Shown here: piece by piece, positions 33,774 to 42,693 of the stretch
Position numbering within the stretch: position 1 is the first letter of the stretch
Layout: every line of letters starts with the position of its first letter
Origin: Maridesulfovibrio sp.
Lineage (GTDB): Bacteria; Desulfobacterota; Desulfovibrionia; Desulfovibrionales; Desulfovibrionaceae
Reading direction: 5' to 3'
Assembly (NCBI RefSeq): GCF_963678865.1
Contig: NZ_OY787459.1
Coordinates: 1,454,501-1,518,500 of the forward strand
Length of the DNA stretch: 64,000 bases
Translations under genes and position numbers: made by a program
The notes under the pieces: generated by a model
What the model saw: only the letters and a program-made list of their open reading frames with translations
Databases searched by the model: none
Told to the model about the DNA's origin: nothing

Positions 33774-34740
33774 CTACTACCTCCTTAGGATAGCTGTGCA
33801 ACGGTACAAACTTTGGCGCAGTATGTTTCAAAAATTTTTCCTCAAAACTGGGGCCAATATGGCGGCTAAAATGCGCCGCTTTACCAAGCAAGCCCTCAGT
33901 AGAAACTTTATCAAGAGCAAAATGTCTATCCGGAACCTGAGGGTCAAGACGAACAACGTTCTTCTTTCCAAGCAAAAGACCTGCGTGTGTAAAAGCACCA
34001 AGGCTCTGCCCCCTAAGGACAACTTCAATGGCCTCAGATTTCCACTGCCATCTTCCACCCTTATCTAAATTTTTAGGCCTTCCTTTTACCTCGTCTGTTG
34101 TCCCAATATTGAAAACACGTATCGCTTCGAGTGGCACACCAAGTTTGTTTTTCGCTTCGGCAATACCAACCATAGTAGGGTTATTTGCCCACACTCCTCC
34201 ATCGATCAAACGCATATCGTCCACACCTGTAAATGCAGGGAAATAGGTTGGTGCAGCACTGGTAGCCATCGCCACCTTCCACATCTCAACTTTCCAGTCC
34301 CTTCTCAACCCTTTGTGATGGGGGGTCTTGAAAAGATAAACATCGTCTTCACTTATGTTATAAGCTGGAATGACTAATGCTCTTTCACTCTCTCCCAAAA
34401 TGACATCTCCAAAATTCTTCTTCAGGCACACTTCGAGGGAGGTGCTACCATATTTACAAGATACCAGATGACGAGGAGTATCAAGATAACTATCAGGAAA
34501 AATATTAGGACCTTCATGAATATAAAACTCAACGAGTTCTTTGGGAGATAGCCCCTTACCAAGTCCAAGAGCTATAATCCCACCAGTGGAGGTCCCCGCG
34601 ATTAGATCGAAATGATCTTGAATACGTATACAAAAATCACTTTCAAGTTGGGCGAGAATAGCAGCGGAAAAAAGTCCTTTTATGCCTCCGCCGTCTAGAG
34701 CAAGAATTTGAAATCGATCGTTTTTAAAATCAGTTGTCAT
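33766..34740 (-). CDS. Patatin-like phospholipase, CapV-type CBASS effector
   Basis: This is a 324-residue protein with all patatin motifs: oxyanion hole DGGGIKG (about 16-22), nucleophile elbow GTSTGG (Ser51) and the dyad aspartate in LIDGGVWANNP (Asp180). Family role: when bound by the cyclic nucleotide it degrades membrane phospholipids and kills the infected cell. There is no signal peptide. AGGTGG lies seven bases before the ATG. It is the first gene of the effector/CD-NTase/E2 run and overlaps the CD-NTase start. Confidence 0.93.
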   Translation of the reverse strand: MTTDFKNDRFQILALDGGGIKGLFSAAILAQLESDFCIRIQDHFDLIAGTSTGGIIALGLGKGLSPKELVEFYIHEGPNIFPDSYLDTPRHLVSCKYGSTSLEVCLKKNFGDVILGESERALVIPAYNISEDDVYLFKTPHHKGLRRDWKVEMWKVAMATSAAPTYFPAFTGVDDMRLIDGGVWANNPTMVGIAEAKNKLGVPLEAIRVFNIGTTDEVKGRPKNLDKGGRWQWKSEAIEVVLRGQSLGAFTHAGLLLGKKNVVRLDPQVPDRHFALDKVSTEGLLGKAAHFSRHIGPSFEEKFLKHTAPKFVPLHSYPKEVVDG

Positions 34741-34760
34741 GTTTAAACCACCTAAGCTTT

Positions 34761-34788
34761 ATTATTCAGGTGACATGATAATCATCAA
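34761..34788 (-). promoter_or_regulatory. Candidate sigma-70 promoter of the CBASS operon
   Basis: On the minus strand, TTGATG, 16 bases, then AATAAT, about 20 bases before the patatin ATG. The region between relaxase and patatin is about 165 bases and AT-rich. Confidence 0.4.
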
Positions 34789-34905
34789 AATAAGTATGTC
34801 CATAGACCTTTTTAGTTTTTTTATAACTTCTCACGATCAAAATAGCGACTCACGCCACACATCAATAATTTCACAAATTAGTGCTAACAATATTTTTTGA
34901 AAAAA

Positions 34906-37404
34906 TTAGCGTGAAAGAGTAAATTCATAATTCTGTGATAATTGCTTTGAAAGTTTATCTGTTTCTACTTGCTTTTCAATGGAGTAATCCAACGTTGTAT
35001 CTTTTCCCTGAGAACGATCCATCTTCTTAGAAGTCTCTTCCAACACCTTTGAAAGACCTCCTTTAGAAAAGGATACTTCAGGATCATCTTTCGAAAAGTA
35101 CCAGTTAACCTCATGACGTTGGCGCGTTGCCTGTACGTATGCCATTTCTTGAGAAACCATAGGGCCACCACCCAGGACATAAGACCTATCGACGGTAACA
35201 CCCTGACTTTTGTGGGTGGTGACGGCATACCCATATTGAATATGCCCGTACTCTCTATCTGAAAACTTAACAGACTTGCCATCATCTGTACGCGCATGAA
35301 CATAAGTCCCACTTTCTGTTTTTGCTACAAAATCAACTTGAGCAAGAGTTCCGTTTTTGACTCCCAGTTCGTTATTATTTTTCAAAAAAACGATTCGATC
35401 CTTTTCTGCAAGTTTAATATCCTGCCCTTGGGATTCACTATGGAAATTTGCTGAAACAGGACCGAGCTTTCCTTCGTCCTGTAAATGCTGACGCGCCCAA
35501 TCATTTATAGAATCCACCTCCCAATTGGTTGATGCAAGCATGATTGAATCTCCTGGCTTATCTTGATTGTATCGCTGGCTCCAATCCTGAACCATTAAGT
35601 TAATAGCTTGTTTGCGGTCATCTGCGATCGAAATACTTCCATTATTGTCGTACATTTCCAAAGCTTGCAGACTCTTTCCTTCACGGATCTTCAATGCTGC
35701 TTCTTGCTGCCAAACTTCTTTTAGACGAAAAACGTCCGTTATTTCTAACTGATCATTCTCGCGATCCCAAAGAGCAGCAAAAGAACCGCCCCCACTAACT
35801 GGTTGGAGCTGCTTTGAATCGCCCACAAGAACAACCTTTGAGCCAGCTTGCTCAGCCCTTATTAAAAGATCTTCCATCTGCACAGAGCCCACCATGCCTG
35901 CTTCATCCAAAACTAAGATGGACTTTTTACTTAGGACGGAACGCCTTTCTTCTAACTCGTATAGAAAAGAATGAAGTGTCTGGGATTCAATACCGGAACC
36001 TTCCTCAAGGCCTTGTGCAGCTTTCCCTACTAAAGCGCAGCCTTTAACTCTGTATCCACTTTCTTCCCAGACTTCTTTAGCAGCGCCTAACAAATAGCTT
36101 TTCCCCGTTCCTGCATGCCCCTGTAGTAGTTCGATAGAATTTATTCCTTGGGTGATTTTCTTGAAAGCTGCTTCCTGCCCAGCAGTAAGAGAACGACTAA
36201 CGAGAGCCTTTTTTACGGCCTGTTCCGACACCCTATGAGAATCCTCACCTTTCCTTTTTTCAAAGGACTCCACCATACGCTTTTCGAGCTCAACTCGTTT
36301 TCGAGTCGAGTAGCGGATAGTCCCGGTCTTTTCATTCCTAAGCGAGACGAGTTCTGAGCTTTCCAGACACTCGCTAACGCGCTTACGAACACCATCCGCG
36401 TTAAGATGGCCTTGCCCATCAATAGCAACTGTTTTCCAGATATCAGCTTCAGAAAATGTACTGGTCTTATCGGTCAAATCTTCGAAAAATTCCTCGATAG
36501 TTTTGGGATTTTCTAATTCTTTACTTGGTTCTGCTCTATTCATCACGTCCGAAAAATCAAAACTCAACTCACGAGAAGCTTCTTGCCACTCCCTAAAAAG
36601 AACTGCTCGGCTTTGCATCTCCTTAGCTTGGCGGGTATCCAGAGCGGCTATTTCAGCGGCTCTGGCTCCTGTTAATCCTTTGGTTGCAAGAGATTTTTCA
36701 ATCTCCTCTCTACGGGTAGAAAAATAGTCAATTATCTCTTTTCCAACTCCTTCTATCTCAAAAGAGTCTCCGTCCCTCTGCACCTGAAAGCCCAGCTTTT
36801 GAAACCCCGCCGCCAACTCGCAACGATACAAAGCCCCTAGAGCTAGCTTATTCTGATATTGGAGGGTTGATTCCATTCCACCCCAAGAGCCATCGTCACG
36901 GCAGACAAGATTAGCCACAACGCAGTGAGTATGCAGTTGCGGATCTTGCGCACGGCTGGTGCTATGCTCAAACTTAGCAGCAACAATGCCAATTGGATGT
37001 TCTTTATTATGCCCGCCTTTACCACGCCGTGTAAGAGCTAGCTCCTCAATTCGTTCAAGAGCCTTATCAACCGCATTGTTTTGCGCCTGCTGAATCTTTT
37101 GCCGTACTTTTTGATCAGCATTAGCCCAGACTACCGAAACGCTCTTAGGAGCCGAAAACGTGAAGTCCTGCCCAGGTTGACGCTCCTTTCCAGCGTTCTG
37201 TACCAGATTTTTCCCATCAGGGGATACTCCTCGAAGGACTGCCTTTAAATGATCATTATCGACTTGCCCGGACAACTGTAAGATATCTGCACTCTTTCCA
37301 AACCACCGCCCAGGGGGTTCTCCCCCCTGAGTGTAGTAGTCTTCTTTAGCTAAAGAAGTATAGTAATCGCAGCTTCCAATGCTCATACGGCAGATTGATA
37401 GCAT
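34906..37404 (-). CDS. MobF-family relaxase/helicase (TrwC/TraI-like)
   Basis: This is an 832-residue protein. The relaxase domain starts at the N terminus with Tyr pairs (YYTS at 14-15, DYY at 23-24), as in TrwC, and the three-His metal site in DPQLHTHCVVAN. From about 400 comes a RecD/TraA-type helicase: LLQGHAGTGKSYLL (Walker A), LDEAGMVG (Walker B), VLVGDSKQLQPV, and YGYAVTTHKSQG (motif VI region). It nicks oriT and unwinds the transferred strand. It is shorter than R388 TrwC (966) but contains both activities. Its ATG overlaps the stop of the 98-residue gene by one base. Confidence 0.92.
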   Translation of the reverse strand: MLSICRMSIGSCDYYTSLAKEDYYTQGGEPPGRWFGKSADILQLSGQVDNDHLKAVLRGVSPDGKNLVQNAGKERQPGQDFTFSAPKSVSVVWANADQKVRQKIQQAQNNAVDKALERIEELALTRRGKGGHNKEHPIGIVAAKFEHSTSRAQDPQLHTHCVVANLVCRDDGSWGGMESTLQYQNKLALGALYRCELAAGFQKLGFQVQRDGDSFEIEGVGKEIIDYFSTRREEIEKSLATKGLTGARAAEIAALDTRQAKEMQSRAVLFREWQEASRELSFDFSDVMNRAEPSKELENPKTIEEFFEDLTDKTSTFSEADIWKTVAIDGQGHLNADGVRKRVSECLESSELVSLRNEKTGTIRYSTRKRVELEKRMVESFEKRKGEDSHRVSEQAVKKALVSRSLTAGQEAAFKKITQGINSIELLQGHAGTGKSYLLGAAKEVWEESGYRVKGCALVGKAAQGLEEGSGIESQTLHSFLYELEERRSVLSKKSILVLDEAGMVGSVQMEDLLIRAEQAGSKVVLVGDSKQLQPVSGGGSFAALWDRENDQLEITDVFRLKEVWQQEAALKIREGKSLQALEMYDNNGSISIADDRKQAINLMVQDWSQRYNQDKPGDSIMLASTNWEVDSINDWARQHLQDEGKLGPVSANFHSESQGQDIKLAEKDRIVFLKNNNELGVKNGTLAQVDFVAKTESGTYVHARTDDGKSVKFSDREYGHIQYGYAVTTHKSQGVTVDRSYVLGGGPMVSQEMAYVQATRQRHEVNWYFSKDDPEVSFSKGGLSKVLEETSKKMDRSQGKDTTLDYSIEKQVETDKLSKQLSQNYEFTLSR

Positions 37405-37700
37405 TATTTCCTGCCCTCCTGATCATCGTCTGAAAAGCCTGTCAATTCAGCCAATTCATCAAGAGCAGACATAATCTCTACCTTGCCCTTTTTCCCTTCA
37501 TTAGGCCCTGCATTTCCCGGCTTAACAATCCCTTCTGAAGCTCGCTTGCTAACACGTCTTATTGCTTTCTCTAGCTTTGCGGACTCTTTTCTAACCTTAA
37601 CAGCAGGACGTATTGTATTATGCTTTTCGAAAGGCCAGATGAGACGGCAAACAACATCTGTGTTGGTATGCAAAATAGCCCTTATCCCTTTTTTCCCCAT
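37404..37700 (-). CDS. 98-residue protein upstream of the relaxase, unknown
   Basis: I do not recognise a family. It is a basic, lysine/arginine-rich protein with a short acidic C terminus (FSDDDQEGRK). The stop overlaps the relaxase ATG (TAATG), so the two are translationally coupled. Position and charge suggest a relaxosome accessory protein or relaxase regulator, but no motif proves it. Confidence 0.55.
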   Translation of the reverse strand: MGKKGIRAILHTNTDVVCRLIWPFEKHNTIRPAVKVRKESAKLEKAIRRVSKRASEGIVKPGNAGPNEGKKGKVEIMSALDELAELTGFSDDDQEGRK

Positions 37701-37795
37701 GGACCTAGCTCTTTACTAGAAGAAATTATTTGAGGTGGAACAACAGGCACTTCAATCTCCTGATAACTATAATTTTTAGTAACTTGCTGCGTATT

Positions 37796-39292
37796 TCATC
37801 CTGCAGGAGGTTCGGAAAAAGATGTTGAAACAGTTAATTTTTCTATTTTACGGTTGCCTATCAGCTCTGAGAGCCATTTCGGAGAATCCTTCCCCTGCGT
37901 CCTACACAGGACTGTAGTACCAACCATTGAAAGCCAGGAGTCTGCAATATTATCAGAATATATCTCTTTTACTTGCGATATACTTTGAATTCCGAGCACA
38001 ACACGGCATCCCTTTGACCTACCAATCTCAAGAAATTCGGACAGTTTGATAACCTGTCCAAGTTGCGGAACCTCATCCATAAAAAGCCAAATTCGTCTTT
38101 CTCGGGAGTCTGGGAGCTCAGGAGAATTAACTATCGAAGCTAGTGTTTCTAAAACACTATGGATGTATGCTTTGGTCGTTTCTGAATACCTAGAATTGCT
38201 TTGTAGTATTACTGTATTGGCTTTCCCGGCTCGTAGTTGACCTGTCAACCAACGACGAAACGATATTTTTTTCTTTCCCTCCCAAGCTTTTGCCAAAGCT
38301 GCGACTGGGGCCATAAAGGCCATCACTTGAACTAAAAAACTAATAGTTGTTTTAGATGAAGGATCTGTGACAAACATTGAAGCTAGTGGGTTATATTTAT
38401 CAACTACTTGCTTAATTTTAATACTATCTGCGGACTTCAAATCTTTAATGATATCAGAAAAATCCCAACTCTTGTTTTTTTCTTTCTGGGCCTTAACGAT
38501 AAAAGCCACAAGGATCATCCTAGCACCTTGAGCCCACATAGGCTCATTGCCAGTCTCTTGAATTATACGAGCAGCTAGTGTCTCAGCGTCTTCCTTATTT
38601 TCTATGTCCTCCCCTACTGCCCAGCCTATACAGCGATCGTCCCAGGGAGCCAGAATTAAACCAGATAAATGAGCAGTAAAATCACCCTTATTATCAAAGA
38701 CTAGAACAATGTCTCCACGATCTTGAGCCTGTTTTATAAGTGGCAACATAATAGCTGTTTTGCCACCCCCAGTAGAGCCAATAAACAAAACATGTCTGCT
38801 CTCTCTGTCGCGTGATAATGCAACATTAGGGTGTATATTTAACCCCTTGCCTGAAAGCTTAATTTCGCCCTTCAAAGCTTTCACTACTGCTTTTTCAGCC
38901 TTTCTAGAGACTTCATGAAATCCCACAAAACGAGACCCAAGGATATGGCGAATCTTCGCAGGTGGACGACTAGCTAGCTCTGCTAGCCATAGAGCAACAA
39001 AACTAGAAAAGACCACCACACTATAAAAGACATATTTGACATCAGGCCATAGCCCTGCTCTCCACCATGCCATCGCAGCATCATACGTCCAGGACATTCC
39101 AATGATCTCATGCAAACCTGCCAAGCAAAATAACTTACAAAAGGATATTGGAGCCAATCCATAAGGCCTGAGCAAACCGACCCCATAGACAACTGATGAA
39201 AATATCAAAATAAGTGTAACCGCAAACACTCCCAAAAAACATTCGATTTCACGTTGAGGAAGAACTGCTCCTGTAGTCTCCTTATTAGCCAT
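37796..39292 (-). CDS. Type IV coupling protein (TrwB/TraD-like ATPase)
   Basis: This is about 498 residues. It has three or four N-terminal membrane helices (to about residue 110), then an AAA-type motor: Walker A IGSTGGGKTAIMLPLI, Walker B IWLFMDEVPQLG, and QSISQVKEIYG-like segment. It couples the relaxosome to a secretion channel. The start at 39292 (MANKETTG) is one option; a GTG at 39301 in the same frame is the other. It overlaps the end of the RHH gene. No VirB/Trb channel genes are in the island, so it would use another element's channel. Confidence 0.85.
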   Translation of the reverse strand: MANKETTGAVLPQREIECFLGVFAVTLILIFSSVVYGVGLLRPYGLAPISFCKLFCLAGLHEIIGMSWTYDAAMAWWRAGLWPDVKYVFYSVVVFSSFVALWLAELASRPPAKIRHILGSRFVGFHEVSRKAEKAVVKALKGEIKLSGKGLNIHPNVALSRDRESRHVLFIGSTGGGKTAIMLPLIKQAQDRGDIVLVFDNKGDFTAHLSGLILAPWDDRCIGWAVGEDIENKEDAETLAARIIQETGNEPMWAQGARMILVAFIVKAQKEKNKSWDFSDIIKDLKSADSIKIKQVVDKYNPLASMFVTDPSSKTTISFLVQVMAFMAPVAALAKAWEGKKKISFRRWLTGQLRAGKANTVILQSNSRYSETTKAYIHSVLETLASIVNSPELPDSRERRIWLFMDEVPQLGQVIKLSEFLEIGRSKGCRVVLGIQSISQVKEIYSDNIADSWLSMVGTTVLCRTQGKDSPKWLSELIGNRKIEKLTVSTSFSEPPAG

Positions 39293-39551
39293 AATTTTCA
39301 CCCGCCTTTCTCTTCATCAGCTGTTGTTGAGAACTAAATTCAGCCACGAGATTTCTGCGAAAATCGGCGATCCTCTCCGCAGTGCGGGCTTCACTGTCTA
39401 GGATAATATTCTTGATCTCTTCCTCTGAATTATTTGCTACCCGTTTTGCTGCATCACGGATCAGATCAGTTATAGTTGTACCTGCCTTCTCTGCCTGTTG
39501 TATAAGTCTTCTATGTTCATGGTCTGACAACCGAATTGATATAGTCTTCAT
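39285..39551 (-). CDS. Ribbon-helix-helix-like relaxosome accessory protein (TrwA/TraY-like)
   Basis: This is an 88-residue protein with an N-terminal KTISIRLSDHEHRRLIQQAEKAGTT, the beta-strand plus helix pattern of ribbon-helix-helix DNA binders, and a charged helical C-terminal part. It is first in the mobilization run, directly upstream of the coupling protein, as trwA is upstream of trwB in R388. It probably binds oriT in the adjacent 360-base non-coding stretch and represses its own operon. Confidence 0.7.
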   Translation of the reverse strand: MKTISIRLSDHEHRRLIQQAEKAGTTITDLIRDAAKRVANNSEEEIKNIILDSEARTAERIADFRRNLVAEFSSQQQLMKRKAGENYG

Positions 39552-39912
39552 CTTTACGCCCTTCTAAAATGGAATTGAATAAACTGCTTTTGGAGTATGG
39601 TAAAAATGCAGTTCATTATGTCTTTCACTGCTTTTCACTGAATCCACACTAATAAATAGCGCTTATAGCTTGCGATGAATTCAACTGCTTTCTCTAGTTG
39701 ATTTCTTCTAATTTCACGGACTAAGCCGCTAAAAATAAGGATTTTGCGTTTCCCAATAATTTGGAGAAGCATCGACAGGGTGCGTCAGGTGTGGAAAAAC
39801 AAATCTTCTTTGCTATGAGATCGGATAGGCAAGGCTTTATAAGCACTAAGAAGGGAGGAAGAAGAGGAAGCTTTACTCCCCTTCTCCAGATTTTTGATTA
39901 GATTAAATGAAT
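39552..39912. other. Non-coding stretch, candidate oriT
   Basis: About 360 bases upstream of the RHH/coupling/relaxase genes. It has several short inverted repeats (AACTGC with GCAGTT; CAACT with AGTTG) and a GGTGTGG core at 39788-39794, like the nic region of F-type MobF origins. There is no long ORF. Position and repeats fit an origin of transfer; the nick site is not proven. Confidence 0.45.
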
Positions 39913-40116
39913 TCATAAGTCGCTCTCACCTTCGGAGAGAGACTGAATAAGCTTGCGGATATCCTCAACACGCCAAGCTACTGTTTTCGATGTTAACTGA
40001 ATTGCTGATGGATATTTTCCAGACTTAACACCCCGCAGCCAGTGGCTTTGGCTAACTGGAAAAACACTTAAAATCTGCTGTAGGCGAACAAACCCTTCGG
40101 TCGGAAGACCTTCCAT
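39913..40116 (-). CDS. AlpA-family HTH regulator/excisionase-like
   Basis: The ATG at 40116 has AAGGAG six to seven bases upstream. The 67-residue protein has the AlpA pattern: FVRLQQILSVFPVSQSHWLRGVKSGKYPSAIQLTSKTVAWRVEDIRKLI, a winged helix for DNA. Such proteins activate integrase genes or direct excision in P4-like islands. The integrase is 0.9 kb away. Confidence 0.8.
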   Translation of the reverse strand: MEGLPTEGFVRLQQILSVFPVSQSHWLRGVKSGKYPSAIQLTSKTVAWRVEDIRKLIQSLSEGESDL

Positions 40117-40238
40117 ATTCTTCTCCTTTTTCTGTGACACCACTGAAGTGTCGTGACTGAGTAAAGGAGAACATATGGCTAGAAAAAAGTTATTGATAAC
40201 ATTTTAATCCACTTCTTTTTTACATAATTAAAATGTTT

Positions 40239-40268
40239 GCAGCCGATATAAACTAATATATCGGCTGC
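40239..40268 (-). terminator. Perfect 12-bp inverted repeat, probable terminator
   Basis: GCAGCCGATATA and TATATCGGCTGC flank a 6-base loop, about 20 bases after the end of the 249-residue gene. There is no strong T tract, so an operator is an alternative. Confidence 0.6.
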
Positions 40269-40286
40269 TTACTGATGATTTATTTG

Positions 40287-41036
40287 TTATTTTAATTGAT
40301 ATTTATTGATAACAAGAGTCCCTAGAGTAGACTCTGCATATGGATCATCAGTTAAGCCAAGAGGCACTTTCGTATAATCGAGAAGCATTTTGGCAAATGT
40401 TAAAAATGGCCCTTCAAAATTTCCATCACGTTTAACCCCTCGCCCTTCACCACCTGCCTTTTTATAGCACTTATGTAGCCATTTCAAACAACGCCGAATG
40501 GCAAAGTTTTCACGACGCCCAGATTTCGAAGGTAGCTTTAATTCTTCTTCAACTCTCTCTCTACATAAGGCCAAATAATCGGCGACATTGTTTCCACTAA
40601 AACGAACGTCACCATATTCAGAATCACACGGTATTCTTCTTTCAAGATTCAATTTGGGTAAACCAAAGCCTTCATTATCAATATGGCAACTCACATTTGG
40701 AGTTACGCATTCATAAAGAAACAACTTCAATGGGTCATATTCTTCTTCGCTTAAAGTTCCAGGCTCATCCCACTCTAAAGCATATTCAATTAACTTGCAT
40801 GCTTTATCAAAATCCTTAAGTGCCTTGGTACATTTTGCAGACGGAGGAGTATTTCCAAAGCTCCTAACCTGAGAAATATATTCTGCAAGAGCAAGCTTAA
40901 TCGTATAACAAATCTCATCAGTGAAATTTAAATTTGTTTCTTCTGCAACTTTATCAAAATCAATTTCAGGAAGAGCCTCTACATTAGGAAGCCCCCAATA
41001 CATACCCTTCGGGTGTACAAGCTTGAAAGAATCCAT
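40287..41036 (-). CDS. Unknown 249-residue island protein
   Basis: I do not recognise a family. It is a soluble, slightly acidic protein with several scattered cysteines, no signal peptide, and a basic patch (SGRRENFAIRRCLKWLHKCYKK) in the second half. AAGGTAGG is upstream of the ATG. It lies just six bases after the integrase stop, so it is cotranscribed with it. It could be an integration/excision helper or a superinfection or defence gene. Confidence 0.55.
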   Translation of the reverse strand: MDSFKLVHPKGMYWGLPNVEALPEIDFDKVAEETNLNFTDEICYTIKLALAEYISQVRSFGNTPPSAKCTKALKDFDKACKLIEYALEWDEPGTLSEEEYDPLKLFLYECVTPNVSCHIDNEGFGLPKLNLERRIPCDSEYGDVRFSGNNVADYLALCRERVEEELKLPSKSGRRENFAIRRCLKWLHKCYKKAGGEGRGVKRDGNFEGPFLTFAKMLLDYTKVPLGLTDDPYAESTLGTLVINKYQLK

Positions 41037-41042
41037 ACAAAC

Positions 41043-42260
41043 CTACCTTGTTTTTTCAATTAACAACGGAACAACTTTTCTACCGAACTTCAAACTATCC
41101 AAATAATCTGCCCATGCCTGCATCATCTTCCTACGTTCTGGCAAATGCTCAGCATAATTATAACTGGCCCTCACCTTGTCCTTTGGGGTATGCGCCAGTT
41201 GCCGCTCAATAGCGTCTTTGTTCCAACCATGCTCATTCAAAAGAGTGGAGGCCATAGACCGAAAGCCATGTCCAGTCATTTCGGTCTTATCGTAACCAAT
41301 GCGGCGAAGACTTACGTTGATAGTGTTCTCTGACATCGGGCGAGTCGTTGTCCTAATACTGGGAAAAATATAACCATACGGCCCAGTCAACTGATAAACT
41401 TCTTTCAGAATATCAATAGCTTGACATGACAAAGGTACAATATGAACGGCCCCTCCCTTCATCTTTTCCTCAGGAATACGCCATTCACAAGAATCAAAGT
41501 CAATCTCACTCCATTCAGCTGCTCTTAGCTCGCCTGGGCGCACGAAAACCAATGGAGCTATGCGTAGGGCACAATGGACAACCAAAGTGCCGGAGAACTC
41601 ATCTATGGCCCTTAAGAGAGGTCCTATTTTCTTAGGATCGGTAATTGAAGGGAAATGTTTTACTTTTCGCGCTGAGGGGATTGTCCCTTTAATGTCTGCA
41701 GCAGGATCGCGTTCAGCTCTACCCGCTGCAACGGCATAACGAAAAACTTGGGACATGATCTGGCGAATTCTTCTCGCTGTCTCTACAGCTCCGCGCTTTT
41801 CACATCGTTGAGTGACGCTAAGCATATCTTGGACACCGAGTTCAGAAATGGGACGATTTCCTATGAAGGGGAAAATATTCTTTTCCATACGCTCCATGGT
41901 GGTCTTGGCATGACGTTCACTCCAACCGGACACCTGCTTTCCAAACCATTCTCGGCTAATGGCCTCAAAAGCTTCAGTCGCGCCTGATTTGCGCTGGTCC
42001 TCTTTGCGCTTTCGGGAAGGATCAATGCCTTTAGCAATTTGAGACTTAAGCTCTCCCCGTTTGATACGAGCTTCTTGAAGGGTAATATAGGGATATGTAC
42101 CTAGAGACAGCATCGTCCGCTTCCCATTCATCTGGTAACGGAACCTCCACCACTTGCGCCCATTAGGGCTAATGACAAGATATAAACCTTCGCCATCATT
42201 TAAAGTTTGCTCTTTATCAGTTGATTTAGCTGCTTTGATTTTCGCATCTGTGATTGCCAT
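41043..42260 (-). CDS. Site-specific tyrosine integrase, P4/DUF4102 type
   Basis: This is a 405-residue protein. The N terminus has the DUF4102 arm-binding domain (AKIKAAKSTDKEQTLNDGEGLYLVISPNGRKWWRFRY). The catalytic residues are visible: Arg in RPGELRAAEW, HGFR (His-x-x-Arg), His in QLAHTPKDK and Tyr in VRASYNYAEH, which could serve as nucleophile. GGAG is six bases before the ATG. It lies 180 bases from tRNA-Ser(UGA), as is typical for P4-like islands that use the tRNA 3' end. Confidence 0.95.
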   Translation of the reverse strand: MAITDAKIKAAKSTDKEQTLNDGEGLYLVISPNGRKWWRFRYQMNGKRTMLSLGTYPYITLQEARIKRGELKSQIAKGIDPSRKRKEDQRKSGATEAFEAISREWFGKQVSGWSERHAKTTMERMEKNIFPFIGNRPISELGVQDMLSVTQRCEKRGAVETARRIRQIMSQVFRYAVAAGRAERDPAADIKGTIPSARKVKHFPSITDPKKIGPLLRAIDEFSGTLVVHCALRIAPLVFVRPGELRAAEWSEIDFDSCEWRIPEEKMKGGAVHIVPLSCQAIDILKEVYQLTGPYGYIFPSIRTTTRPMSENTINVSLRRIGYDKTEMTGHGFRSMASTLLNEHGWNKDAIERQLAHTPKDKVRASYNYAEHLPERRKMMQAWADYLDSLKFGRKVVPLLIEKTR

Positions 42261-42371
42261 GAACTACTCCGGTAAGTGGTATAAAAAAATTGGTACAAAT
42301 TGCTTTATACCATTTTTTATGCCCGAACAAACGACCAGTCAGGACAACTCAGGACTATTCATGACAACCAA

Positions 42372-42404
42372 AAGACACAAAAAAAGCCCTCATATTGAGG
42401 GCTT
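42372..42404 (-). terminator. Terminator between tRNA-Ser(UGA) and the integrase
   Basis: The stem AAGCCCTCA with TGAGGGCTT is followed on the minus strand by a seven-T tract. It probably replaces the tRNA terminator displaced to 30157. Confidence 0.85.
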
Positions 42405-42438
42405 ATGACACTTCCAGACATGAAGTGATTATTTGTAA

Positions 42439-42530
42439 TGGCGGAGAGGGAGGGATTCGAACCCCCGGAGGGCGTAAACCCTCAATAGTTTTCAAGACTA
42501 CCGCGTTCAACCGGACTCTGCCACCTCTCC
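42439..42530 (-). tRNA. tRNA-Ser(UGA)
   Basis: A 92-base gene with encoded CCA. The acceptor GGAGAGG pairs with CCTCTCC, the anticodon loop is CTTGAAA (TGA), there is a long variable arm, and the T loop is TTCGAAT. Its 3' end is the island attachment site; the tRNA itself is intact. Confidence 0.96.
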
Positions 42531-42693
42531 AAAAGGTGAGACAAGAATTTTCCCGAACTTGCCCTGAATGTCAACCTTTTTTTAAATATAATCAGGAAAA
42601 ATTTTACTCTAATTAATGTTAATGCCAGCTGAATTAATTTAAATATCAGAAACGGTTGAATTTGTGCATCACCTTTTCGGCAAACCCATTCGC

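Larger units (their letters stand above)
30206..42460. mobile_element. 12.3-kb mobilizable genomic island integrated in tRNA-Ser(UGA)
   Basis: An exact 15-bp direct repeat (GAGGGAGGGATTCGA) is present at 30206-30220 and in the tRNA 3' half at 42446-42460. The similarity continues into TGGCGGAG, with a 2-base gap in the distal copy. Content from the tRNA inward: integrase, unknown gene, AlpA-like regulator, RHH protein, coupling protein, small gene, MobF relaxase, CBASS cargo, radical SAM pair. All clear genes are on the minus strand and look AT-richer than the flanks. There is no T4SS, so it is an integrative mobilizable element rather than a full ICE. Confidence 0.85.

Noticed and set aside
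33766..33785. The patatin also ends in -DG, like the CD-NTase, suggesting it is a second conjugation target.
   Set aside because: Its last codons (GAT GGA TAA) are produced by the overlap with the CD-NTase start and ribosome site (AAGGAGG...ATGGATAA), so the match is explained without conjugation.
34906..39551. A complete integrative conjugative element.
   Set aside because: Relaxase and coupling protein are present but no VirB4 or other secretion-channel genes between the island ends.
40175..40207. A 10-codon plus-strand ORF (MARKKLLITF) with a perfect AAAGGAG site between the AlpA-like gene and the 249-residue gene.
   Set aside because: Too short to support without conservation; no other plus-strand gene in the island. 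Kept only as a note.
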